From: Alistipes sp. Zagget8
GTDB taxonomy: Bacteria > Bacteroidota > Bacteroidia > Bacteroidales > Rikenellaceae
Direction of reading: 5' to 3'
Assembly: GCA_001941065.1 (NCBI GenBank)
Contig: MSHJ01000009.1
Span: 440,810 to 504,809 of the forward strand
Length of the DNA stretch: 64,000 bases
In this document: piece by piece, positions 52,209 through 61,479 of the stretch
How positions within the stretch are numbered: position 1 is the first letter of the stretch
How the letters are laid out: each line of letters begins with the position of its first letter
Translations under genes and position numbers: made by a program
Notes under the pieces: generated by a model
Told to the model about the DNA's origin: nothing
Seen by the model: only the letters and a program-made list of their open reading frames with translations
The model's database searches: none

Positions 52209-54884
52209 ATGAAGAAGACTCTCTTTATCTGCCTGCTCCTTGTGACGGCCCTGCTGTATGTCCAGCCGTCGGCGGCCAAGAGCAAAAAGAAAAAAACGGC
52301 CCGGACCGAGCAAAGCAAGGCCGATACGGTCAAGAAGAAAAAAATCTCGCCTTACGAAAAACTTTTCAAGGGTAAGAAGGCGGTGAAAGCCGACGAAGGC
52401 TTTATGACCCTGCACATCGTGGGCAACAAGCTCTATTTCGAGATGCCCCTCACGGAGATGGGCAAGGAGATGCTGCTGGCCACGACCGTGACCGAGACCA
52501 CCGACAACGCGGTCGCCATAAACGGTTACAAGGCCAAAACGCCCCTGCACATCTCGTTCTCGCTGGGCGACAGCGTGGTTTACATGCACCGGATCAACTC
52601 CCGCATGAGCTACGACCCCGACAACGAGCGGATGCGCAGCGTCGCCGTCCGGAACTACGGCAATCCGATCGTGTCGAGCTTCAAACTGCTGGCCTACAAT
52701 CGGGACAGCACGGCCGTGGTGTTCGACATGAGCAACCTGTTCAACGGCAGCGACAATTCGACCACCCCGATTCAGGAAGGCGGCTTCCCGATAGCCCTGC
52801 GTGCCTTGGCCAACAAGTCGACCGTGGACATTTACGATGTCAAGTCGTTCGAGGACAACGTTTCGGTCAAGACCTCGATGACCTACAACGTGAGTGCGAA
52901 GGCCATACTGGGCGGGACGCTCTTCACCGACAAACCCGTGACGCTCAAGGTGACGCGCACGCTGATGCTGCTGCCCGAGGAGCCGATGAAACCGCGTATC
53001 TCCGATTCGCGCGTGGGTATTTTCCTCACCTTGAAGCAGCACATTCCGGCCGACGGCGAGGAGCTGGTCAACTATTCGCTGGCCAACCGCTGGCGGCTGG
53101 TTCCCGCGGACCGCGAGGCCTATGCCCGCGGCGAGTTGGTGGCGCCCGAGAAGCAGATCGTCTTTTACGTCGACACGCTCTTTCCCAAACAATGGGTCGC
53201 ACCCATCAAGGAGGGCGTCGTGCGCTGGAACAAGGCTTTCGAGAAGATCGGTTTCAAAGATGCCGTCGCCGTGCGGGATTTCCCGGCCGACGATCCTGCG
53301 TTCGATCCCGACAACCTCAAATACTCGTGCATCCGCTACGTCCCCTCGGCCGTCGCCAACGCCATGGGCCCTTCGTGGGTGGACCCCCGCACGGGCGAGA
53401 TACTCAACGCCTCGGTGCTGATCTACAACAACATCATCAAGATACTGACACAGTGGCGTTTCGTGCAGACGGCGCAGGTCGACGAGCGGGTTCGTGCCAA
53501 GACGCTGCCCGAGGATGTTGTCTACGAGTCGCTGGCCTATGTGGTGGCGCACGAGGTGGGCCACACGCTGGGCCTGATGCACAACATGGCGGCTTCGGCG
53601 GCCTATCCCGTCGAGAAGCTCCGCGATCCGGCCTTCACGCAGCAATACGGCACCACGCCCTCGATCATGGACTATGCCCGGTTCAACTACGTGGCGCAGC
53701 CCACGGACAAAGGGGTGAAACTGACGCCTCCCGAGCTGGGCGAGTACGACTATTACGCCATCAAGTGGCTCTACTCCTACCTGCCGGGCGACAAGAGCGC
53801 CCGTGAGGAGGCCGAGACCCTCGAATCGTGGGTGGACGAGAAGGCCGGCGATCCCGTATACCGCTACGGCAAGCAGCAGATGGCCAGCCGTTACGATCCC
53901 TCGGCCATGGAGGAGGACCTGGGCGACGATCCGCTGAAAGCCAGTCAGTACGGTGTTAAAAACCTGCAGTATATCTCGTCGCACCTCAACGAGTGGATCG
54001 CCGACGACCCGACGGCGGAGGTCCGCAAGGGTCTTTACGATCAGATCGCCAAGCAGTACAGCCGCTATGTGAACAACGTGCTTTACAACGTGGGCGGCAT
54101 CTACCTCACCGAGGCGAAGGACGGCACCCGGGCCAAACGCTTCGAGTCGGTTCCCCGCCAGCGGCAGAAGGAGTCGCTCAAGTGGGTCCTGAAGCAGATC
54201 AGTACGAACGAATGGCTCGACAACGACGACATCTGCCGCCGTTTCGGCTTGAACATGAAATATTCGCCCGCGATCAACAACTCGCTCGCCGCGACGCTGA
54301 CCAAGCTCTACATGAACGTGACCCTCTCGTCGTTCGTCGCCGAAAAGGACCCCTACACCGTGGCCGAATTCTTCGGCGACCTCTATACGGGCGTGTGGGA
54401 CAGCGCGATCAACAACCGCAGGCTCACCAACGGCGACAAGATCGTCCAGAAGGCCGTCGTCAAGATGATGGGCACCTCGGCCGGCACGATCGGCGCGAAG
54501 AAACCCTCGTCGTTACTCGACGGCATGGTCAGCTTCGAGGAGGCGTATGCACCCTCCGTCGATCAGATCCTGCTTTACGGACTGGACGAGGGCGGTGAGG
54601 CGGCCCGCTGCGAACCGCTGCTGCGGCAGCTGGAGAGCGAGCAGGGCAGCCGCTATGTCGCCGAACACCTCTTCGAACGGAATTTCGGCTACGGCTACGC
54701 CTGGCAGAACTGGGTGCGCTCGACGGTGATCGACGAAGCCCCGGTCTACTACCTGGACATGATGCTCAAGGTCAAGTCGCTGCTCGCACGGCGGGTCAAC
54801 ACCGCTCCCGTGCAGGATCGCCCCCACTACAAGGCGATGCTTTACGCCGTTACGCAGATGATCGACCAGACGGACTACAAGTAG
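52209..54884 (+). CDS. Secreted zinc-dependent metalloprotease (metzincin-like), copy 3
   Basis: 891 residues with a signal peptide (to about P-S-A-A-K), a very basic K-S-K-K-K-K-T linker and Y-E-K-L-F-K-G-K-K. The zinc site is H448-E-V-G-H-T-L-G-L-M-H with Met-turn T-P-S-I-M-D-Y-A-R-F-N-Y. It is closer to copy 1 than to copy 2 in several blocks (P-R-I-S-D-S-R-V-G-I-F-L-T; Y-S-C-I-R-Y-V-P-S). The row of three, 12-13 bp apart, reflects tandem duplication followed by divergence. It lies 19 bp before the phosphatase gene. Confidence 0.9.
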   Translation: MKKTLFICLLLVTALLYVQPSAAKSKKKKTARTEQSKADTVKKKKISPYEKLFKGKKAVKADEGFMTLHIVGNKLYFEMPLTEMGKEMLLATTVTETTDNAVAINGYKAKTPLHISFSLGDSVVYMHRINSRMSYDPDNERMRSVAVRNYGNPIVSSFKLLAYNRDSTAVVFDMSNLFNGSDNSTTPIQEGGFPIALRALANKSTVDIYDVKSFEDNVSVKTSMTYNVSAKAILGGTLFTDKPVTLKVTRTLMLLPEEPMKPRISDSRVGIFLTLKQHIPADGEELVNYSLANRWRLVPADREAYARGELVAPEKQIVFYVDTLFPKQWVAPIKEGVVRWNKAFEKIGFKDAVAVRDFPADDPAFDPDNLKYSCIRYVPSAVANAMGPSWVDPRTGEILNASVLIYNNIIKILTQWRFVQTAQVDERVRAKTLPEDVVYESLAYVVAHEVGHTLGLMHNMAASAAYPVEKLRDPAFTQQYGTTPSIMDYARFNYVAQPTDKGVKLTPPELGEYDYYAIKWLYSYLPGDKSAREEAETLESWVDEKAGDPVYRYGKQQMASRYDPSAMEEDLGDDPLKASQYGVKNLQYISSHLNEWIADDPTAEVRKGLYDQIAKQYSRYVNNVLYNVGGIYLTEAKDGTRAKRFESVPRQRQKESLKWVLKQISTNEWLDNDDICRRFGLNMKYSPAINNSLAATLTKLYMNVTLSSFVAEKDPYTVAEFFGDLYTGVWDSAINNRRLTNGDKIVQKAVVKMMGTSAGTIGAKKPSSLLDGMVSFEEAYAPSVDQILLYGLDEGGEAARCEPLLRQLESEQGSRYVAEHLFERNFGYGYAWQNWVRSTVIDEAPVYYLDMMLKVKSLLARRVNTAPVQDRPHYKAMLYAVTQMIDQTDYK

Positions 54885-54903
54885 CCTGTAAAAACCCATC
54901 ACG

Positions 54904-56337
54904 ATGAAATATCGGTTGATCGGAACGGCCGCACTCGTACTGCTCCTCGCGGGCAGCGCGGTGCGGCTTTTTGCACAGGAGGCGCGGTATGTCTTCCTGT
55001 TCATCGGCGACGGCATGGGGTTCGGGCAGGTGCAGGCCGCCGGGCTTTGGGCTGCGTCGCAGGGCGCCGGGGAGCTGTGCTTCACCGACTTTCCGGTGCA
55101 GGGGTTCGTCACGACGCACTCCGCCTCGAACGACGTGACGGACTCGGCGGCCGCAGGCACGGCCCTTGCCACGGGGCGGAAGACGGCCAACGGCGTGCTG
55201 GGGCTGGATGCCGCTTGTGCGGAGCCGCTGACGACCCTCGGCGAGCGGGCCCGACGCGCGGGATGCCGCGTCGGCGTGGCGTCGAGCGTCGCCGTGAACC
55301 ACGCCACGCCGGCGGCTTTCTATGCCCACCGTTCCGCCCGGGAGAGTTACTACGACATCGGGCTCGACGCCCTGCGGGCCGGGTTCGACATCTACGCCGG
55401 GACCGGGTTCAAGGAGGAGCGCCGCAAGGGCGATCCGGACTCCCCGAACCTCTATGACCTCTTCGCCGGAGCCGGATACCGGGTCGTGCGCGGCGCCGAC
55501 GATTTCCCCTCTGCGGCGGATGCGGCGGAAAAAGTGCTGTTCGTCCAGCCGGCTGACGCCGCCAATCCGTCGAGCCTGCCGCCCGCGATCGACCGCCGGG
55601 CGGGGGATATGACCCTCGAACAGATCACCCGCGGATGTATCGATTTCCTCGGTTCTGCGGCGGCGGACGGACGCCCGCAGCCGTTTTTCCTGATGGTCGA
55701 AGGCGGCATCGTCGATTGGTTGTGCCATGCCAACGACACGGCCGCCGTGCTGGCCGAGACTTACGACTTGGGGCGGAGCGTGGCCCTTGCGCTGGAGTTC
55801 TACCGCCGTTATCCCGCCGAGACGCTTATCGTCGTGACGGCCGACCACGAAACGGGCGGACTGGCCGTAGGCCGGGGCGAGACGGCCCCCATGTCGTTCG
55901 ACGCGCTGGCGCGGCAGACGGCCTCGGTGATCGGCGTGACGATGCGGCTCAGGGCGCTGCGGGACGCCCGTCCGGGGGAGACGGTCCTCTGGGACGATGT
56001 GCGCGGGGTGCTGCGCGAGAGTTACGGGTTCTGGGACTATACGGAGCTGACTCCCGAAGAGGAGACGTTGCTGAAAGAGAGCTATGAGGAGAGTTTCCGC
56101 TCGCAGGAGGGCCCGCTGGTTCGGAGCCTCTACTATGCCGTGGAGCCCGTGGCGGACTGCGCCGTGGGGATTGTCGCCCGCCGCACGGGCATGGCCTGGG
56201 GCAGCGGGGCGCATACGGCCGCCGTGGTGCCGGTCTATGTGCTGGGGGCCGGTGCGGAACGGTTCGCGGCCTTGCGCGACAACACCGACATTCCGCGTGC
56301 CATCGCCCGGGCCGCCGGGTATCCCGGCGCTGACTGA
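54904..56337 (+). CDS. Alkaline phosphatase (PhoA-type)
   Basis: 477 residues with a signal peptide (to about L-F-A-Q). Metal and catalytic residues of the alkaline phosphatase superfamily are visible: D36 in I-G-D-G-M-G, nucleophile S81 in V-T-D-S-A-A-A-G-T-A, H133 in N-H-A-T-P, E-G-G-I-V-D-W with C-H-A-N-D, and T-A-D-H-E-T-G-G. It hydrolyses phosphomonoesters in the periplasm. As the last gene of the ECF/SusCD/protease cluster it may dephosphorylate phosphopeptides released by the proteases. It converges with the AraC gene with only 4 bp between stops. Confidence 0.93.
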   Translation: MKYRLIGTAALVLLLAGSAVRLFAQEARYVFLFIGDGMGFGQVQAAGLWAASQGAGELCFTDFPVQGFVTTHSASNDVTDSAAAGTALATGRKTANGVLGLDAACAEPLTTLGERARRAGCRVGVASSVAVNHATPAAFYAHRSARESYYDIGLDALRAGFDIYAGTGFKEERRKGDPDSPNLYDLFAGAGYRVVRGADDFPSAADAAEKVLFVQPADAANPSSLPPAIDRRAGDMTLEQITRGCIDFLGSAAADGRPQPFFLMVEGGIVDWLCHANDTAAVLAETYDLGRSVALALEFYRRYPAETLIVVTADHETGGLAVGRGETAPMSFDALARQTASVIGVTMRLRALRDARPGETVLWDDVRGVLRESYGFWDYTELTPEEETLLKESYEESFRSQEGPLVRSLYYAVEPVADCAVGIVARRTGMAWGSGAHTAAVVPVYVLGAGAERFAALRDNTDIPRAIARAAGYPGAD

Positions 56338-56341
56338 CGGG

Positions 56342-57262
56342 CTATTTTGCCGTCCGGTAGGCGGTCGGGGTGAGGCCGGTGTGCTCCTTAAAATATTTGC
56401 CGAAGAACGACTGATTGGGAAAGTTGAGGTAGTAAGCCACCTCCTGAATGCTCATCGTGGAGTATTTCAGGAGGTTTTTGGCTTCGAGCACGACGTAGTC
56501 GTCGATCCATTCCGAGGCCGTGCGGCCCGTCGTCTTGCGGATGATCGTCGTCAGGTATTTGGGCGTCAGGTGCAGCTGCGCGGCGTAGAACCCGACCGAG
56601 CGGTGCTGCATGTAGTGTTTGGCCAGTTCGTTCATGAACTGGTGGAAATACTCTTCGTTGCGGCTGCGGGCCGAGACGGGCAGGACCGCAGCCGCCGAAA
56701 TATGGCGGTCGATGACGCGGCAGACCTTGTAGGCCAGCGTGCGGATCACCGAGCGCATGATCTCGTCCGAATAGAGGTCTGTGCGGGGTGTTCTGCCTTC
56801 GGCGTCGATCTCCGCGAACGACCGTGTGATGCCGTTCCACTCCTCGTCGGTCAGCTGCAGACAGGGCTGCCCCTCGACGCAGAGGAACAGCCGCGACAGC
56901 AGTTTGAAATCGATGTTGATGCGCCGGATGAACTCCTCCTCGCACATCACGGCATAGATCGAGGATTCGCGCTCGACGGACTCCACCTGCAGGATCGAGC
57001 CGGGGAGGTGGACGAAGAGCGTCTTTTCGCCGAGCGTGTGGTGCTGCAATCCCGAGGTGAAGGTGATCGAACCTTTGGAACAAAACACGATTGCAAAGGC
57101 GTTCAGGCGGGCCGGATAGCGGAACAGGTTGATATTGAACTCGTCTATCACGTTGACGCGCGAAGCGATCACACAACCATCGTAATAGAGGTCTCCCGGG
57201 CGCAGGGTGTTGGCTTCGAGCAGCGTGGCGAGCGAGAAACTCGGGATGTTCTTTTCGTTCAT
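56342..57262 (-). CDS. AraC-family transcriptional regulator
   Basis: 306 residues from ATG 57262; the frame is open further upstream but that would cross the promoter region. The N-terminal cupin-like domain (I-P-S-F-S-L-A-T-L ... G-D-L-Y-Y-D-G) is followed by an AraC HTH (about 205-300) with V-G-F-Y-A-A-Q-L-H-L-T-P-K-Y-L and V-A-Y-Y-L-N-F-P-N-Q-S-F-F-G-K-Y-F-K. It is divergent from the RND efflux operon, the usual arrangement for its local regulator. The inducer is unknown. Confidence 0.92.
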   Translation of the reverse strand: MNEKNIPSFSLATLLEANTLRPGDLYYDGCVIASRVNVIDEFNINLFRYPARLNAFAIVFCSKGSITFTSGLQHHTLGEKTLFVHLPGSILQVESVERESSIYAVMCEEEFIRRINIDFKLLSRLFLCVEGQPCLQLTDEEWNGITRSFAEIDAEGRTPRTDLYSDEIMRSVIRTLAYKVCRVIDRHISAAAVLPVSARSRNEEYFHQFMNELAKHYMQHRSVGFYAAQLHLTPKYLTTIIRKTTGRTASEWIDDYVVLEAKNLLKYSTMSIQEVAYYLNFPNQSFFGKYFKEHTGLTPTAYRTAK

Positions 57263-57281
57263 TTTGTGATTGACTTTTTCG

Positions 57282-57319
57282 CAAATATAGTGAATTGAAA
57301 AACGGATTTTCGTCGAAAA
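57282..57319. promoter_or_regulatory. Divergent promoter/operator region between araC-type gene and RND operon
   Basis: TATATTTG on the minus strand (57289-57282) is an exact -7 match, 20 bp before the AraC ATG. Near it lie a palindrome TTTTCG-T-CGAAAA (57307-57319) and repeated CGAAA units (57314-57330), candidate regulator sites. For the + direction, GAACTTTG (57387-57394), 24 bp before the adaptor ATG, is a weaker -7 match. Confidence 0.45.
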
Positions 57320-57418
57320 GTACGAAATCGAACCAATCGGCGAATTTAACCGACAAGATGGCCTTTCTCCGGAGTCCCTAAAAGGAGAACTTTGCATCGA
57401 AAATAAAATGCGAAATTC

Positions 57419-58432
57419 ATGAAACGAACGATCTTTGTAGCCACGCTGCTTATGGCCGCGGGCTGTTCATCCCCGAAAAAGGCCCGGACGGTCGATCCGC
57501 TGCGGGTCGAAACCATCGTCGCCGCACCTTCGGCCGATGCCGGGGCCGCGGTTTATGTCGGTACGATCGAGGAGGAGGCTTCGGCTTCCCTGAGTTTCCC
57601 CGTTCCCGGGACTGTCGCCCGCACCTTCGCCGACGAAGGGCAGCGCGTGCGGCAGGGGCAGCTGCTGGCCGAGCTCGATCCGACCTCGGCCCGCCAGACC
57701 TTCGATGCCGCCGAAGCGGCCCTGAACCAGGCGAAGGATGCCTGCGCACGTTTGCAGCAGCTTTACGACGCCGAGAGCCTGCCTGAAATCCAGTGGGTCG
57801 AGGCGCAGACGCGGCTCCGTCAGGCCGAAGCGGCCTTTGAAATCGCCCGGAAGAATCTCGGCGACTGCTCGCTCAGCGCACCCTTCGCGGGCGTCGTCGG
57901 CAAGCGGCCGGTTTCGGCCGGGGAGAACGTGCTGCCGGGCGTTCCCGTGATGACGCTGTTGCAGATCGGGAGCGTCAAGGTGCGGTTCTCGGTGCCCGAG
58001 CAGGAGATTGCCGGGCTCGGCGCGGACAGCCGCATCGGGGTCTGCGTTGCTGCGCTGGGCGACCGTATGTTTACGGCCGGAAAGATCGAAAAGGGCGCCG
58101 TGGCCAATCCTGCGGCCCATACCTATGATGTAAAGGCGACGCTTCCGAATGCCGAAGGCGAGTTGCTGCCGGGCATGGTGTGCCGTGTGACGGTTTCCGC
58201 GGCCGCGGCTGCGGAGGAGATCGTCGTGCCGGTGCGTGCCGTGCAGCAGGCCGGTGACGGAAGCCGTTTCGTGTGGATCGTGCGCGGCGATTCGGCCGTG
58301 CGCAAGGCCGTCACGACGGGGCGTCTGGTGAACAACGGCATCGTGCTGACCGCGGGTGCCGCGGCGGGCGACCGCATCGTGGTCGACGGCATGCAGAAGA
58401 TCGGCGAGGGCAGTAAAGTCACGGAGCGATGA
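57419..58432 (+). CDS. RND efflux periplasmic adaptor lipoprotein
   Basis: 337 residues. The lipoprotein signal ends at M-A-A-G-C (Cys16). Lipoyl half-motif L-S-F-P-V-P-G-T-V, a short coiled-coil hairpin (about 75-125), second half-motif L-S-A-P-F-A-G-V-V-G, then beta-barrel and membrane-proximal domains. It bridges the inner-membrane pump and outer-membrane channel encoded next. Its stop overlaps the pump start (ATGA). Confidence 0.92.
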   Translation: MKRTIFVATLLMAAGCSSPKKARTVDPLRVETIVAAPSADAGAAVYVGTIEEEASASLSFPVPGTVARTFADEGQRVRQGQLLAELDPTSARQTFDAAEAALNQAKDACARLQQLYDAESLPEIQWVEAQTRLRQAEAAFEIARKNLGDCSLSAPFAGVVGKRPVSAGENVLPGVPVMTLLQIGSVKVRFSVPEQEIAGLGADSRIGVCVAALGDRMFTAGKIEKGAVANPAAHTYDVKATLPNAEGELLPGMVCRVTVSAAAAAEEIVVPVRAVQQAGDGSRFVWIVRGDSAVRKAVTTGRLVNNGIVLTAGAAAGDRIVVDGMQKIGEGSKVTER

Positions 58433-61400
58433 AAGGTTCGAACAACGTGATCGCCTGGTCGATGCGCAATTTCCGCATCACCTTCCTGCTCGTCGGGTGC
58501 CTCTTCGTGTTCGGCATCTACGGACTGGTGCGCATTCCCAAGCAGGAGTTTCCCGAATATACGATCCGGCAGGGCGTCGTCGTGGGCGTCTATCCGGGCG
58601 CTACGAGCGAGGAGGTTGAGGAACAGCTGGCCAAGCCGCTGGAGCAGTTCCTGATGACCTACAAGGAGGTGAAGCGTCCGAAGACCACCTCCACCTCGCA
58701 GAACGGCATGTGCTATGTGATGGTCGAGCTGGAGGACAACGTGAACGACAAGGACGAGGTCTGGTCGAAGATCAAGCACGGCCTGGCGTCGTTCAAGATG
58801 CAGCTGCCTTCGGGCGTCGCGGCGCTCGTCGTGAACGACGATTTCGGCGACACCTCGGCGCTGCTTATCACCCTCGAGTCGGATACGCGCTCCTACCGCG
58901 AGCTGAAAGGCTACATGGACGACCTGAGCGACCGCCTGCGGCGCATCGAGTCGGTTTCGAACCTGCGTCCCTACGGCGTGCAGTCGGAACAGATTTCGGT
59001 CTACATCGACCGCGAACGGCTGGCGGCCTACGGCATCGGCGAGAAGGTGATCTCCGCGGCGCTGGCCGCGCAGGGGCTCACCCCGCTGGGCGGCACGGTG
59101 AGCAACGCCGCGACCGAGACGCCGATTCACATCGCACTGGCGCTGGCCGGGGAGCGGGAGGTCGCCGAGCAGATCATCTGGAGCGATCCCGAGGGCCATG
59201 TGCTGCGCGTGAAGGACGTGGCGCGCGTCGTCCGCGAATACGACGATCCGGACAGCTACATCCGCAACAACGGCCATCGCTGCGTGCTGCTGTCGATGGA
59301 GATGCGTGCGGGATTCAACATCGTGGAGTACGGTCAGGAGGTGGACGAGGTGCTGCACGCCTTCATCGAGGAGGAGCTGCCCGCCGATGTGCAGGTGCAG
59401 CGCATCGCCGACCAGGCCAAGGTCGTCGGGGACTCCGTGCGCGGGTTCCTCCGCGACCTGTTCGTGGCCATGGCCATCATCATCGCCATGATGATGCTCC
59501 TCTTCCCGCTGCGGTCGGCCATCGTCGCGGCCATCACCATTCCGCTCTCCACGTTCATCTCGGTGGGCATCATGTATCTGTGCGGCATCCCGCTCAACAC
59601 GGTGACGCTGGCCGCGCTGGTCGTCGTGCTCGGCATGATCGTCGATAATTCGATCGTGGTGATCGACGGCTATCTCGACTACCTCGCGCGGGGCTATTCG
59701 CGCTGGTATGCCGCCGTGCAGAGCGCCCTGGAGTTCTTCCCCTCGCTGCTGCTGGCCACGGTCTGCATCTGCATGATCTTCTACCCGATTCTCTTCACGA
59801 TGACGGGCATGTTCCGCGATTTCCTGACCTATTTCCCGTGGACGATCACCATCAACCTGATGGTCTCGCTGTCGCTGGCCGTGCTGATCATTCCGTTCCT
59901 CGAGGTGCTCATCATTCCCAAAGTGCAGCCGCGCAGGGAGGGCAAAAAGTCCTTCACCGACCGCGTGCACGACTACTATCGCCGGGTGCTGGCATGGACC
60001 TTCCGCCACGGCTGGCTGACCATCTCGATGGGTGTGGCCTCGGTGGTCGTCTCGCTGCTGATCGCCACGCAGCTCAAGTTCCGCATGGTGCCTTTCGCCG
60101 ACCGCGACCAGTTCGCCGTGGAGATTTACCTGCGTCCCGACACGCCGCTCGATCGCACGGAAGCCGTCGCCGACTCGGTCTACCGGATGCTGCACGCCGA
60201 CCGGCGGGTGGAATCGGTCACGTCGTTCGTGGGGTGTTCGTCGCCCCGCTTCCAGATGAGCTATGCCCCGCAGATCGCGGGTAAGAATTACGCCCAGTTT
60301 ATCGTCAACACCACGTCGGTCGACGATACGGAGGCCATTCTCGACGAGTATGCCGATGCGTGGGCCGACCGTTTCCCCGAAGCCTATGTCAAGTTCAAGC
60401 AGCTGGACTACCAGAACGTTCCCTCGCTCGAATTCCGCTTCTACGGCAGCGACATCGACTCGCTGCGTGCCTCCGCCGACCGGTTGATGGCCCGTATGCG
60501 GCAGATGCCCGAACTTATGTGGGTACACTCCGACTACGAGGACCCGCGTGCCGTCGTCGACGTGCGGCTCGATCCCGTCACGGCGCCCCAGCTGGGCATC
60601 ACCCGGACGCTGGCGGCCGTCAACCTGGCGCTTGCCGCCGGGGATGTGCCCGTGGGATCGGTCTGGGAGGGCGATTACAAACTGCCCGTGGTGCTGAAGA
60701 ACGACGCGCGGCAGGGCGAGCGGTCGCTGGCCGACATCGGCGACACCTATGTCTCCTCGCCCGTGCCGGGAGTCAGCGTACCCCTGCGGCAGGTTGCCGG
60801 GGTGGAGCCCGTGTGGAGCCAGTCGAAGATCGTACACCGTAACGGTATGCGCTGCATCACCGTCACGGCGGACCTCAAACGCGGCGTCAACGCCATGCGG
60901 ATGACCTCGCGGATCGATAAGGTGCTGAAAAACGAGATTACGCTCCCGGCGGGCGTTGAAACCGAACTGGGCGGCGCCCACGAATTCGACGCCGAGACCA
61001 TTCCGCCCATTGCGTCGGGACTGAGCATCTCGCTGGTGATTATCTTCTTCTTCATCCTCATTAATTTCCGCAAGTTCGGCATCACGCTGGTCATCATGGC
61101 TGCCATGTCGCTGTGCCTGTTCGGGGCGATGGTCGGACTGTGGATTGCCGACCTCACCATCGGGCTCACCTCGGTGCTGGGATTCATCACCCTGCTGGGC
61201 ATGATCGTCCGCAACGTGATTCTGATGTACCAGCATGCCGAGGACAAACGCAAGGTCTGCCGCTGGTCGGCGAAGCTGGCCGCCTACGACGCCGGCAAGC
61301 GCCGCATGGTTCCGATCTTCCTCACGACGGCTACCACGGCCGTGGGCGTCGTGCCGATGATGCTGGGCGGCAGCACTTTCTGGGCCCCCGTGGGTCTCAT

Positions 61401-61479
61401 GATCTTCGCCGGAGGCATCGGTTCGCTGATCCTTGTGGTGACGATCCTTCCGGTTCTCTACTCGAAAATCTACAAGTGA
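58429..61479 (+). CDS. RND efflux pump (AcrB/MMPL superfamily inner-membrane transporter)
   Basis: 1016 residues with the RND duplicated layout: TM1 at about 16-34, a large periplasmic loop, TM2-6 (about 340-500), then the second half. The TM4 proton-relay motif reads V-D406-N407-S-I-V-V, with Asp followed by Asn instead of the Asp-Asp of AcrB, as in several non-AcrB RND branches. Proton-driven export through adaptor and TolC; substrate unknown. Ends T-G-A overlapping the next ATG by one base, so the three genes are co-translated. Confidence 0.94.
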   Translation: MKGSNNVIAWSMRNFRITFLLVGCLFVFGIYGLVRIPKQEFPEYTIRQGVVVGVYPGATSEEVEEQLAKPLEQFLMTYKEVKRPKTTSTSQNGMCYVMVELEDNVNDKDEVWSKIKHGLASFKMQLPSGVAALVVNDDFGDTSALLITLESDTRSYRELKGYMDDLSDRLRRIESVSNLRPYGVQSEQISVYIDRERLAAYGIGEKVISAALAAQGLTPLGGTVSNAATETPIHIALALAGEREVAEQIIWSDPEGHVLRVKDVARVVREYDDPDSYIRNNGHRCVLLSMEMRAGFNIVEYGQEVDEVLHAFIEEELPADVQVQRIADQAKVVGDSVRGFLRDLFVAMAIIIAMMMLLFPLRSAIVAAITIPLSTFISVGIMYLCGIPLNTVTLAALVVVLGMIVDNSIVVIDGYLDYLARGYSRWYAAVQSALEFFPSLLLATVCICMIFYPILFTMTGMFRDFLTYFPWTITINLMVSLSLAVLIIPFLEVLIIPKVQPRREGKKSFTDRVHDYYRRVLAWTFRHGWLTISMGVASVVVSLLIATQLKFRMVPFADRDQFAVEIYLRPDTPLDRTEAVADSVYRMLHADRRVESVTSFVGCSSPRFQMSYAPQIAGKNYAQFIVNTTSVDDTEAILDEYADAWADRFPEAYVKFKQLDYQNVPSLEFRFYGSDIDSLRASADRLMARMRQMPELMWVHSDYEDPRAVVDVRLDPVTAPQLGITRTLAAVNLALAAGDVPVGSVWEGDYKLPVVLKNDARQGERSLADIGDTYVSSPVPGVSVPLRQVAGVEPVWSQSKIVHRNGMRCITVTADLKRGVNAMRMTSRIDKVLKNEITLPAGVETELGGAHEFDAETIPPIASGLSISLVIIFFFILINFRKFGITLVIMAAMSLCLFGAMVGLWIADLTIGLTSVLGFITLLGMIVRNVILMYQHAEDKRKVCRWSAKLAAYDAGKRRMVPIFLTTATTAVGVVPMMLGGSTFWAPVGLMIFAGGIGSLILVVTILPVLYSKIYK

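Noticed and set aside
54513..55307. Minus-strand frames around the third protease and phosphatase
   Set aside because: They overlap confident + strand genes and show no signal peptide, motif or ribosome-binding context.
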